Origin: Bacteroides timonensis
GTDB taxonomy: Bacteria > Bacteroidota > Bacteroidia > Bacteroidales > Bacteroidaceae
Length of the DNA: 64,000 bases
NCBI RefSeq assembly: GCF_000513195.1
Contig: NZ_CBVI010000001.1
Span: forward strand, 1 to 64,000
Direction: 5' to 3'
Part shown: one piece after another, positions 1 to 7,575 of the stretch
Position numbering within the stretch: the stretch's first letter is position 1
How the letters are laid out: the number at the start of each line of letters is the position of its first letter
The notes under the pieces: model-generated
Databases searched by the model: none
What the model was told of the DNA's origin: nothing
What the model saw: the letters and a program-made list of their open reading frames with translations, nothing else
Program-made: the position numbers and the translations under genes

Positions 1-15
1 AACGGGGAAAAAAGT

Positions 16-50
16 GCCCATACAAGAGTTTCCTGTATGGGCGTTTTATA
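16..50. terminator. Hairpin terminator at left edge
   Basis: A 9-bp perfect stem (16-24 with 34-42) encloses a 9-nt loop. A T-rich stretch follows on the plus strand and an A-run (8-13) lies on the other side, so it could work in both directions. The gene it serves may lie outside the window. Confidence 0.6.
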
Positions 51-133
51 CCTTATGACAGCTTCATCCTATCAGAAACCTAACCCTATATAAGACTAAT
101 TAGGGATATTCAGTAAATGTCCGTATTTCTTAT

Positions 134-179
134 AAATTAAGAGAACAGTTTTACTTTACGTGAGCTTTTCTCTTAATTT
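134..179 (-). terminator. Hairpin inside IS left end
   Basis: An A/T-rich 12-bp stem (134-145 with 168-179) lies beyond the transposase stop codon. It is followed by T-rich sequence in both directions and probably ends the transposase transcript. Confidence 0.45.
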
Positions 180-326
180 TTTCCTGTAAAGTCTCCAGTC
201 TTCTATCTTTTTTATAGAATATTATTTACATATTCTTATATTTTCTCCCCAACGGTACATTATGTATATGTCTTTTTAGGGGAAGTTAAAAACCTCTCCT
301 GTTTTCCTTTTGTTATTTTAGTCTGA

Positions 327-1685
327 TTATGCAGCCGCTCTTTTTTTCTTTTCAACCTTTTCTATCATGCATACTGCATTGGCCGTATGTATTCCAAAGA
401 AAATCCAAAGCATTTCCGTTTTCCTGTTTCTAGCTTTAATTCTGGCCAGTGAGTAATGTTGTTTCTGCGTTCCAAAACTTCCTTCCAGGCGGGTCGCTCT
501 TTCACGGCTGAGTTCCGACCGTAAGATCTTCCGAAGTGGCTCATCTTTGGGCGCTCTGCCCTTACGCTTAAAGGAAGTACTTATATGATATTTAGTACAA
601 AATTTCCGGTTGGCATTATTAGCATAGATTGAATCCGCTGCAAGCGCCTTAACCCTAACCCTGGTCAGTTGTTGTTGCAGATGAATACAGTCTTTCAAAC
701 GTACTCCTTCGTTAAAAGCCTTAAAGGAGATATGTTCAATAAAGGAGATTCCATCTATCTGTATATTGTTGACTTTGGCTCCGAATTCAACGGATCTGGT
801 TTCCTTGCCTCTGATAATGGGGCGAAGGTAATGCCGGTCGATACTCACAATACGGTTGGGCACTTTTTTGCCTGCAAATAAATTCTTCCCTTGCTCAAGG
901 ACCGTCCGTATGACCGATAAACGTCTTTGGTAATCAGAGGATAGTGTAAGCCTGTGCCTGTAGGATAAATGAAGCTGCTCCAGCTGGTCCAGTAACTTTT
1001 CCAATAACTGAAGTAGTCTGCGTTTAATCATACGGGTCTGTGATTTCCTGCGTTTACGCAGTTTGCTATAAGCAAGGTAGGCACGGCTTACATCAAGATA
1101 CTTGTTACGGGGACGTTGCATGTGCAATGTCCGGCAATGTTTGCACAGATGACGATGAAGCCATACAATACCTTCCCATAAGAGTTTGACATCAGTAGGA
1201 AAGCGCAGATGACTTTCATAACAGGTGGCATCGGTCATACAGACATGAAGGTTCTCAAGATAAGGTTTCCAATGCTCTGCCAAAATAAGCTGGAGGGACT
1301 CAATATCAAGGCGAGCCGCTAGTTCCTGACGAATCGCACTAACGATTTTAGGATTGGTTAGCGGATGAAGCGGATCGATCTGAACACCACAAAATAACTG
1401 GTAATGAATATTACCGTTTAAATGGTCAATCAGTTGTGAATCGGAAAAGTTGGTATAAGACTTCAAGACCATCAAGGCTATTTTACCTTCGGGAGAAAAA
1501 TAACTTTTACGCCCCAAAGCAGAGGACTTCAAATGCATTTGTCGGGCCAGTTCCGAGAAAGGGAATAAAGAATGGAGGCGACCTAATTCACTCGTTGCAA
1601 AACTTTGACGATATTTTTTAAGCATATCGAACTCACTAAAACCTAAACAAGGTTCGATTTCTGATATTTTTTGTATCTTTACCAT
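327..1685 (-). CDS. IS transposase (DDE, DUF772/IS1182-like)
   Basis: This 452-aa protein would cut and join the ends of the surrounding IS element. The N-terminal ~120 residues resemble the DUF772 transposase domain (SPEGKIALMVLKSY, then FCGVQ). Candidate DDE residues are the Asp in MTDATCYESH, the Asp in ALAADSIYANNANRKFC and the Glu in RLEGSFGTQKQHY. A basic helix (RKRRKSQTRMIKRRL) lies between the first and second acidic residues. The reading frame is intact and of normal length for the group, so the element may still be active. It starts at ATG 1685. A hairpin (1760-1790) lies in its upstream region. Confidence 0.88.
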   Translation of the reverse strand: MVKIQKISEIEPCLGFSEFDMLKKYRQSFATSELGRLHSLFPFSELARQMHLKSSALGRKSYFSPEGKIALMVLKSYTNFSDSQLIDHLNGNIHYQLFCGVQIDPLHPLTNPKIVSAIRQELAARLDIESLQLILAEHWKPYLENLHVCMTDATCYESHLRFPTDVKLLWEGIVWLHRHLCKHCRTLHMQRPRNKYLDVSRAYLAYSKLRKRRKSQTRMIKRRLLQLLEKLLDQLEQLHLSYRHRLTLSSDYQRRLSVIRTVLEQGKNLFAGKKVPNRIVSIDRHYLRPIIRGKETRSVEFGAKVNNIQIDGISFIEHISFKAFNEGVRLKDCIHLQQQLTRVRVKALAADSIYANNANRKFCTKYHISTSFKRKGRAPKDEPLRKILRSELSRERATRLEGSFGTQKQHYSLARIKARNRKTEMLWIFFGIHTANAVCMIEKVEKKKRAAA

Positions 1686-1759
1686 GTGTTTCTATTTTAG
1701 ATTACCCCCGTTTTGGCAGTCAAACCGTTTTTTAGGGGGAATGCTTAAAGATACAAAAA

Positions 1760-1790
1760 AGGCAACTAACTCGCAATGAATTAGTTGCCT
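1760..1790. promoter_or_regulatory. Hairpin upstream of transposase
   Basis: A perfect 10-bp stem, AGGCAACTAA with TTAGTTGCCT, lies between the IS right end and the transposase start. Many insertion sequences use such a structure to block transcription entering from outside; that role is inferred here. Confidence 0.4.
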
Positions 1791-1880
1791 TAAATTTTCT
1801 TATTTTAGGAATATCCCTAATTACCAATAACGGACAAAACTATAGGTATAAATATCATCTCCGGTTATACCCTAACATAT

Positions 1881-2294
1881 CTATAACCGATTCGGAAGGA
1901 AAAGGAAGGTAAAAACTCTTTCTGCAACTATTCCTTGGAAACCACTTGCTGTACGTGTAGTTACGGAAAACCTTAAAACATCCGTATTTCCATTCAATCC
2001 TATATAGCAGACCTTATCATTGCTTGGCTGTGGCTGAAAAGTCTCATCCCCACCATTCGCCTCTAATAATTTCCACTCATAATACATTCCATCCGGAAGT
2101 TCATCTAATTGGATACCAATGACAAATGCCATTTTAGTAAACTCGTCACGTCCTGTTAAGACATGAACTCCACCAAAAGCACTAGTAGTATAAGTCCCTG
2201 TTGCCACATAAGCATTCGTTTGAACGCTCTCACTTTTCTCGGCCCATACTAAAGTCGGTAATAAAGCCAATAAAATAAATAAAATGTTTTTCAT
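1881..2294 (-). CDS. Small secreted protein, function unknown
   Basis: This 137-aa protein has a clear signal peptide (MKNILFILLALLPTLVWA), probably cleaved after about residue 18 by signal peptidase I; there is no lipobox Cys. The mature part of about 119 residues is rich in Thr, Gly and aromatic residues and looks like a beta-sandwich; I recognise no family. It lies downstream of the xylan operon but beyond that operon's terminator (2322-2357), so it may be transcribed separately or by read-through. The IS element begins about 60 bp past its stop codon, and whatever followed it originally has been separated. Confidence 0.65.
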   Translation of the reverse strand: MKNILFILLALLPTLVWAEKSESVQTNAYVATGTYTTSAFGGVHVLTGRDEFTKMAFVIGIQLDELPDGMYYEWKLLEANGGDETFQPQPSNDKVCYIGLNGNTDVLRFSVTTRTASGFQGIVAERVFTFLFLPNRL

Positions 2295-2321
2295 TGTTGT
2301 ACAATTTTTATTAAGATAATA

Positions 2322-2357
2322 AAGGCAGCGGTTTCACATTATGACACCCGCTGCCTT
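2322..2357 (-). terminator. Terminator of the xus-xylanase operon
   Basis: A 10-bp GC-rich stem (2322-2331 with 2348-2357) starts 17 nt past the xylanase stop and is followed on the minus strand by T-rich sequence. It marks the end of the xusABCDE-xylanase transcript. Confidence 0.7.
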
Positions 2358-2373
2358 CTTTTATAAAACTCTA

Positions 2374-4620
2374 TTATTTCCCAGCCAATCCATCAGCAAA
2401 ACCTGCATAGGTATGCTTACGGCTGAAGTTGGAATCCCAAAGACCTACGGGTTCACCACCGCGCCAGCCAGAATCACTGGGAGCATCGGTAGCACACCAC
2501 TGGGTAATACCATACTGCTGAGCAGCAGGAATAATTTCGAAGTACTTCTTCACGATGAACTTATAATATTCTGCCATCGCTTTATGCTGAGTTTCGGTCA
2601 TATTCTCTGTCTTCACACTGGTACCGTTCTCATCTACATAGCCCATATCAAGCTCAGTAATCTTCACAAGCTTACCACTCGCAGCCATGATTTCAAACAT
2701 CTTCACTACATGGTCTTCCTTGCTCTTCTGCGTGGCAGCATTGGCATAGCAAGATACGTGCATCTGTGTACCGATACCGTCAATCTTTGTTACACCGTCA
2801 GCTTCCCACTTCTCAATCCAGTGTACCAAACTCTTGACTTTTTTGTTATCATCCCAGTCTGACTCCAGATTGTAGTCATTGACAAAGAGCTTCAAAGGAG
2901 CAGTACCACCGTTTTCTGCATAATATTTGCGAGCGGCAGCCACAACAATGCGTACATAATCCACATTACCCAAATAGTCTTGCCAGTAGAAATTGTTCTT
3001 GGCATCTTCGGGAGAAACGTTGCTGGCTGATTGTAAGGTATAGAAACCTTCATCGTTACCACCACCGGAAATAGCTTCGTTCACTACATCCCATGCAGTT
3101 ACATAACCACCGGTAGCTTTCATCATACCTTCTACCCAGTTGTTCATAGCCCAAGTAAGGGTGTCTTTCTTTTCTTCGGGAGTGAGAGGAATAGAATTGC
3201 CTTTAGTTACTATTTGCAACTTGATATTATCAAAATAATACTTGTTAGCAGGCGCATTAGGCACACCTACATCAAGATTCCATGCAAAAGTCTGCATGTT
3301 TTCAGTAGGAGAAAGAGTTGTATTTATTGTAATAGTTTTTTCGAAATGTTGCCATTCTGTAGTAAAATCAACAGCACATCCGCCATCATAATGAATATAA
3401 GCACCTGGAGCAGCATGAGCCTGAGATTCTGACTTGTTAGGTACATCTGCACGATAGTCAAAAGAAATATGTACTACTTCCTTATCTACCAACGGGCGGT
3501 CAGCATAGAGAAAGAACTGAGTATCCCAACTGTTTACACCACCACCTGCTGACGTTACAACAAAAGCGCGACTACCATCTTTACCTACACCATCAACGAT
3601 ATCGCAAGCACCATTAGTCCCACCCACATGAGTAGAAACAAAATTAGTAGTTTCACTACCTTCTGCATCACCATTGGCAATTATGTCGGTAAAGATTTCC
3701 ATAACCGGAGCCTCAGAATGAGTAATCTTAACATACTTAATTTGAATAGTTCCCACAAAAAGACCGGATTGTGTCATTACATGCCCGCCATCTGCTACCG
3801 CTTTGAATGGAAACTCATACTCTTTCCATTCTGTGTTGAAAGAAAAAGAACCTTCTGCTCGGCCGCCCCAAGGTCCAATGCCGAAATTAAGAGTACCTTC
3901 AGCAGAACCTTTGACCATCATCTTTAACTTATATTCTTTACCTATTTCAGTTGGTAAGCCATCAGCTGTAAAATACTGAACAAAATAATTCTGAGAAGCT
4001 GCAACGGAAGTTTTAATTTCCAAACAACCTTCGGCATCATTTTTTCCAATGGTAGTTGTTTCTTTTACTTCTGCATTTGCTTCGTTCCAAAAACTATATC
4101 CCGCAGTAGAATAGTCTATTTCATAATCTACTTTATCCACTTTCGCATCTGGATCTACATCCATCTCCTTATCTTTAATCAGTGAATTCAGATACTTATT
4201 CCTCTGTTGTGCATGCCAAGCCAGCGTATGTCCGTAAATAGTAAGACCTCCGGCCTTAGCCGCAGAAACAAAGTTCTCCACTGTTCCAAAATTCATCTCA
4301 CCATTATCGTTCACACATGATGCATACTTCATGGCATTGCCTGCCGTCATTTCCGCAAAATTACTGTTGGCCAACTGAGTTACTAGTCCTCCAGCAGTGT
4401 AATCGTTTGCAGCCAGTGCAATTCCCAACTTAAAGTCGGGATTGGCACTGCTGTTCACATAAGTTTTCAAGACATCATAGTCATTGAGGTACTCCATACC
4501 TGCAATGGAAGCAGGTTTCTCTACCGAGAAAGCCAACGGCTTGTCATCCACGCAAGAAGCGACGCCAACAGCCGCAGCCATCAAAAGCATTGTACCTAAT
4601 ATATTTTTTGTATGTTTCAT
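2374..4620 (-). CDS. GH10 endo-1,4-beta-xylanase with inserted CBMs, surface lipoprotein
   Basis: This enzyme cuts the beta-1,4-xylose backbone of xylan, probably at the cell surface. The 748-aa protein starts at ATG 4620; a longer in-frame start would run into xusE. A signal peptide ends in the lipobox VASC (Cys23). The GH10 barrel begins near residue 40 (KLGIALAANDYT, IYGHTLAWHAQQ), is interrupted from about 150 to 480 by two beta-rich modules of CBM4/CBM22 type, and resumes at LTPEEKKDTL. The acid/base is Glu515 (WDVVNEA) and the nucleophile Glu656 (KITELDMG). An inserted CBM pair is the known layout of P. bryantii Xyn10C and its Bacteroides relatives. It is the last gene of the operon, 32 bp after xusE. 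Confidence 0.95.
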   Translation of the reverse strand: MKHTKNILGTMLLMAAAVGVASCVDDKPLAFSVEKPASIAGMEYLNDYDVLKTYVNSSANPDFKLGIALAANDYTAGGLVTQLANSNFAEMTAGNAMKYASCVNDNGEMNFGTVENFVSAAKAGGLTIYGHTLAWHAQQRNKYLNSLIKDKEMDVDPDAKVDKVDYEIDYSTAGYSFWNEANAEVKETTTIGKNDAEGCLEIKTSVAASQNYFVQYFTADGLPTEIGKEYKLKMMVKGSAEGTLNFGIGPWGGRAEGSFSFNTEWKEYEFPFKAVADGGHVMTQSGLFVGTIQIKYVKITHSEAPVMEIFTDIIANGDAEGSETTNFVSTHVGGTNGACDIVDGVGKDGSRAFVVTSAGGGVNSWDTQFFLYADRPLVDKEVVHISFDYRADVPNKSESQAHAAPGAYIHYDGGCAVDFTTEWQHFEKTITINTTLSPTENMQTFAWNLDVGVPNAPANKYYFDNIKLQIVTKGNSIPLTPEEKKDTLTWAMNNWVEGMMKATGGYVTAWDVVNEAISGGGNDEGFYTLQSASNVSPEDAKNNFYWQDYLGNVDYVRIVVAAARKYYAENGGTAPLKLFVNDYNLESDWDDNKKVKSLVHWIEKWEADGVTKIDGIGTQMHVSCYANAATQKSKEDHVVKMFEIMAASGKLVKITELDMGYVDENGTSVKTENMTETQHKAMAEYYKFIVKKYFEIIPAAQQYGITQWCATDAPSDSGWRGGEPVGLWDSNFSRKHTYAGFADGLAGK

Positions 4621-4652
4621 ATTAATACTTTTTAAAATAAGAAACCCTGTCG

Positions 4653-5693
4653 TTATTTCTTCACGGGAGTAAACCATTCAGCCTTCACGCCACGGTAATG
4701 CGTCACCAGAGTGTCTTTAGTGGCACAATGAATGCCAGCGTAGTCCATGGTGTAGTCCAGATAGATTACATCGCGGTCTTTATTTCCCCAGCTGTTCTTG
4801 TCACCTTTGGCAACGAACTTACCGTTACCGCTAGCTTCTACGCCATCGGTATTAGAAGTAATGACGCAATTGCCGCTCTCGTCGAAAGTGAGTATCAAAT
4901 TGGCTTCAACATTCTTTCCGGCAGCATCTTTAGTAGGACGCTCCCACTGCACTTTGTTCAAGCCCAGCGTACTGAATCCGCCAATGGTTTCATCCTTCTC
5001 CACATTAGCAGCATGGCGAACTTCCGTACCGGTCTTGTTACCAGTATAAGTATCAACACCCCGACGCAAGTAATGTGAATCGTATTTACTGACATACTTC
5101 ACGGCATAAAGAATATAATCTTTGGATTGTACTTCCCAATCTTCCTTATTCACACGATCGGGAGTACCAATACCAGCCGCAATCTTACCTTCCAAAATGG
5201 AGTCGGCATTCTGCACACCGGTCATTACTACCGGAATAACGTAGTTCAACTCCGTAGCCTTGGGATCATTGAAGAATGCGTCGGTCAAATTCACCGTAAC
5301 GCCACCCAATACCTGACCTTTCTTGATAACAATCTTGTCATCACTCAGCGTGTAGTGCGATGTGGGCAAAGGCACGATATCACCTTTTGTGCTTTCGAAA
5401 GTGTAACCATCGCACAACGAATTGTCTACCCGGATACCAATCTCCACATTTTTTTTGTTATCATATACACCACCTATCGTAGCCATAATCTGACACTTGT
5501 GCTCGTTATCCAATGAGTTATCTACGGATGGATCCTCGCCCAGTGTGATGGTACGAATGGGACTTTGATAGGCAAAGTAAACCGCAGAATATTTAAAGTC
5601 TGGGAAATCCCGGTCACCGTTTTCGCATGCAGTGAACAAGACTCCCGCCATAGCGGCTATTATCCAGAATGATTTTTTCATTGCTATTTTCAT
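4653..5693 (-). CDS. xusE: Xylan surface glycan-binding lipoprotein (XusE-like, DUF1735 type)
   Basis: This 346-aa lipoprotein lies in the SusE/F-like position between the second SusD and the xylanase. The signal peptide ends in FTAC (Cys23 from ATG 5693; ATG 5681 is an equally good start giving Cys19). The N-terminal half looks like the DUF1735 beta-sandwich found in surface glycan-binding proteins; the C-terminal half (from about 190, LYAVKYVSKYDSHYLRRG) resembles DUF5627. There is no catalytic motif. Known relatives sit at this point in xylan loci and are thought to hold xylan near the transporter. The function is inferred from position and fold, and the assignment to xusE rests on gene order. 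Confidence 0.8.
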   Translation of the reverse strand: MKIAMKKSFWIIAAMAGVLFTACENGDRDFPDFKYSAVYFAYQSPIRTITLGEDPSVDNSLDNEHKCQIMATIGGVYDNKKNVEIGIRVDNSLCDGYTFESTKGDIVPLPTSHYTLSDDKIVIKKGQVLGGVTVNLTDAFFNDPKATELNYVIPVVMTGVQNADSILEGKIAAGIGTPDRVNKEDWEVQSKDYILYAVKYVSKYDSHYLRRGVDTYTGNKTGTEVRHAANVEKDETIGGFSTLGLNKVQWERPTKDAAGKNVEANLILTFDESGNCVITSNTDGVEASGNGKFVAKGDKNSWGNKDRDVIYLDYTMDYAGIHCATKDTLVTHYRGVKAEWFTPVKK

Positions 5694-5734
5694 TTATTCA
5701 GTTTATATAAATTCGTTTACATACAGCCTGTCGC

Positions 5735-7531
5735 TTACCATCCCTTATTCTGGATGAGAGCATCAAACTTCAACATTTCGCTATAAGGTACAGGACCATA
5801 GTACATATAATCTTTATAGTCGCGTTTCTCTACGTCCACCACCTCGTGGTGAGTTCCTGTAATCTTCATACCCTTTGCAGTTTCGTTCAGTTTGCTGATA
5901 TCTACCTTCCAACGGCGAAGATCCCAGAAACGGAAGCCTTCGAAACAGAGTTCCAGACGACGTTCGTTGCGGATGAGTTCGCGCATTTTGTCCTGGTCAT
6001 TCTTCACTGATTCCAGATAGGGATCACCACCATTCTCACCGACACCGGCACGCTGGCGGATAGCCTTAATCACGTCATAAGCAGAGTAGCTGTTTGCACC
6101 TTTACCTTGTGGCCCCCAAGCCTCGTTAGCTGCTTCGGCATAACCCAGGAAAATTTCAGTATAACGAATCCAAGGCTTAATGTGATAACCGTTGGTCGTA
6201 TTGCTGGGGTTAGCATTCACGTTCATATCCAAGAACTTGCGAAGATAATAGCCGGTACGTGTAGAAGCACCGTCGAACTTGTTCATGGCATCATTGTTAG
6301 TACCATCTACAGCAGTAGTGATGACGCTACTTGAGTTACCTGCCTTGCTGCCATTATAAATAATGTATAGAGCTAAGCGAGGGTCGCGATCAGCATACGG
6401 ATTCTGAGCATCGTATCCGCTCTTCGGATCGCTGATGGGATAACCGTTCAGCGCGGGAAATGCATCTACCAAATTCTGCGTCGGGTTAACACGACCTTTT
6501 CCGAAAAGTGAAGGAGGATACTGATCCTTTTCAAGGTCGGCACTCTCGTTTTTGTTGCTACGCCACAAGAATTCGGGGCGGTTGTAGCCTGCTACCAAAT
6601 TCTTGATACCGTTGGAATCCTCGTACCACTTGTTACCCGTAGCATCAATAGCCGCAATGGGGTTGGTGCCAAGATTCGCCAAGATTTCAGCCATACGGTT
6701 GGCGGCCTGTTCCCAAGTAACACCTGAACCTTCACTATAAGCGGGACTGGCAGCCAACAGAGCGGCCTGAGCACGAACAGCGCGAGCTACGCGGGCACTC
6801 ATACGATTCTTGGCATGATCGCCAAAGACACGGTTGTACTGACTAAAGTCGGCACCCATCTGAGTATATTTAGTGGGCACCTCAGCCGTAGTTTCCACAT
6901 CGCCATACTCTTCCGGAAGCATTTCAATAGCTTTCTCCACATCCCGGTTCAGCTGGTCAAGACATTCACGGAATGTGTTGCGCGGTTTATTGAAGTCGGA
7001 GTAGATAGTCTCTGACTCCAGCAGAATGGGTATGCCCAGCAGTTGTCCATCGGCAGTCCATCCGGCACAACTCATCAGCAAATGATACATATAGAGGGCA
7101 CGCATACCATACGCATCGCCTTGAAAACGTATTTTAAATAGCTCGGAAGCCATTTCGTCTTTGGCCCATTCCACTTTATCGGATATTTCGAGAAATTGAT
7201 TGAGGTATTGCCAAGAGGCACGCAAATATTGCCAACTATCCACAGGATTGTTGTCGGCACGCCATGCACCGGTCGCCATTCTCAGATATCCATTGCCCAC
7301 ATCGTTGGACACGGCATCGTCAGTAGCCACATCGGTAAACTTCCAAGAGTTGGCGTTTTCGCCCAGCGGATTACTGATATAAGCATGTCCCAGTAAACCG
7401 ACAGCCCATGCAGGCATATTCTCCAAGTCTTCCACAGTCTTATGGTTTTCTATAGCCGGCTCGAATAGGTCATCACAAGCACAGAATCCCACCAATAATG
7501 CTGTTGACAAGATGATATTTTTTAGTTTCAT
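5735..7531 (-). CDS. xusD: SusD-family xylan-binding lipoprotein, second of pair
   Basis: This is the outer-membrane lipoprotein lid of a SusCD importer and forms a pair with the SusC gene just upstream (gap 44 bp). The 598-aa protein has the lipobox FCAC (Cys19). The N-terminal helical region (LRASWQYLNQFLEIS, YMYHLLMSCAGWTADGQLLGIPIL) and the C-terminal RagB/SusD region (ELIRNERRLELCFEGFRFWDLRRWK) are both present. The last motif is a family hallmark. It should capture long xylo-oligosaccharides. The symbol follows the P. bryantii gene order and is not proof of identical specificity. Confidence 0.93.
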   Translation of the reverse strand: MKLKNIILSTALLVGFCACDDLFEPAIENHKTVEDLENMPAWAVGLLGHAYISNPLGENANSWKFTDVATDDAVSNDVGNGYLRMATGAWRADNNPVDSWQYLRASWQYLNQFLEISDKVEWAKDEMASELFKIRFQGDAYGMRALYMYHLLMSCAGWTADGQLLGIPILLESETIYSDFNKPRNTFRECLDQLNRDVEKAIEMLPEEYGDVETTAEVPTKYTQMGADFSQYNRVFGDHAKNRMSARVARAVRAQAALLAASPAYSEGSGVTWEQAANRMAEILANLGTNPIAAIDATGNKWYEDSNGIKNLVAGYNRPEFLWRSNKNESADLEKDQYPPSLFGKGRVNPTQNLVDAFPALNGYPISDPKSGYDAQNPYADRDPRLALYIIYNGSKAGNSSSVITTAVDGTNNDAMNKFDGASTRTGYYLRKFLDMNVNANPSNTTNGYHIKPWIRYTEIFLGYAEAANEAWGPQGKGANSYSAYDVIKAIRQRAGVGENGGDPYLESVKNDQDKMRELIRNERRLELCFEGFRFWDLRRWKVDISKLNETAKGMKITGTHHEVVDVEKRDYKDYMYYGPVPYSEMLKFDALIQNKGW

Positions 7532-7575
7532 AACTTCTTATTTTTCAATCTTCATATTATTTATTATTCACATTC

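Larger units (their letters stand above)
103..1817 (-). mobile_element. Complete insertion sequence, IS5/IS1182-like
   Basis: The ends are inverted: GGGATATTC at 103-111 and GAATATCCC at 1809-1817. Both ends are flanked by TAATTA (97-102 and 1818-1823), which reads as a 6-bp target duplication, although TAATTA is its own reverse complement and could instead be outer terminal repeat. The 1715-bp element carries one full-length transposase on the minus strand. It sits just past the end of a small secreted-protein gene without breaking it. The family name comes from the transposase and is less certain than the boundaries. Confidence 0.8.
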
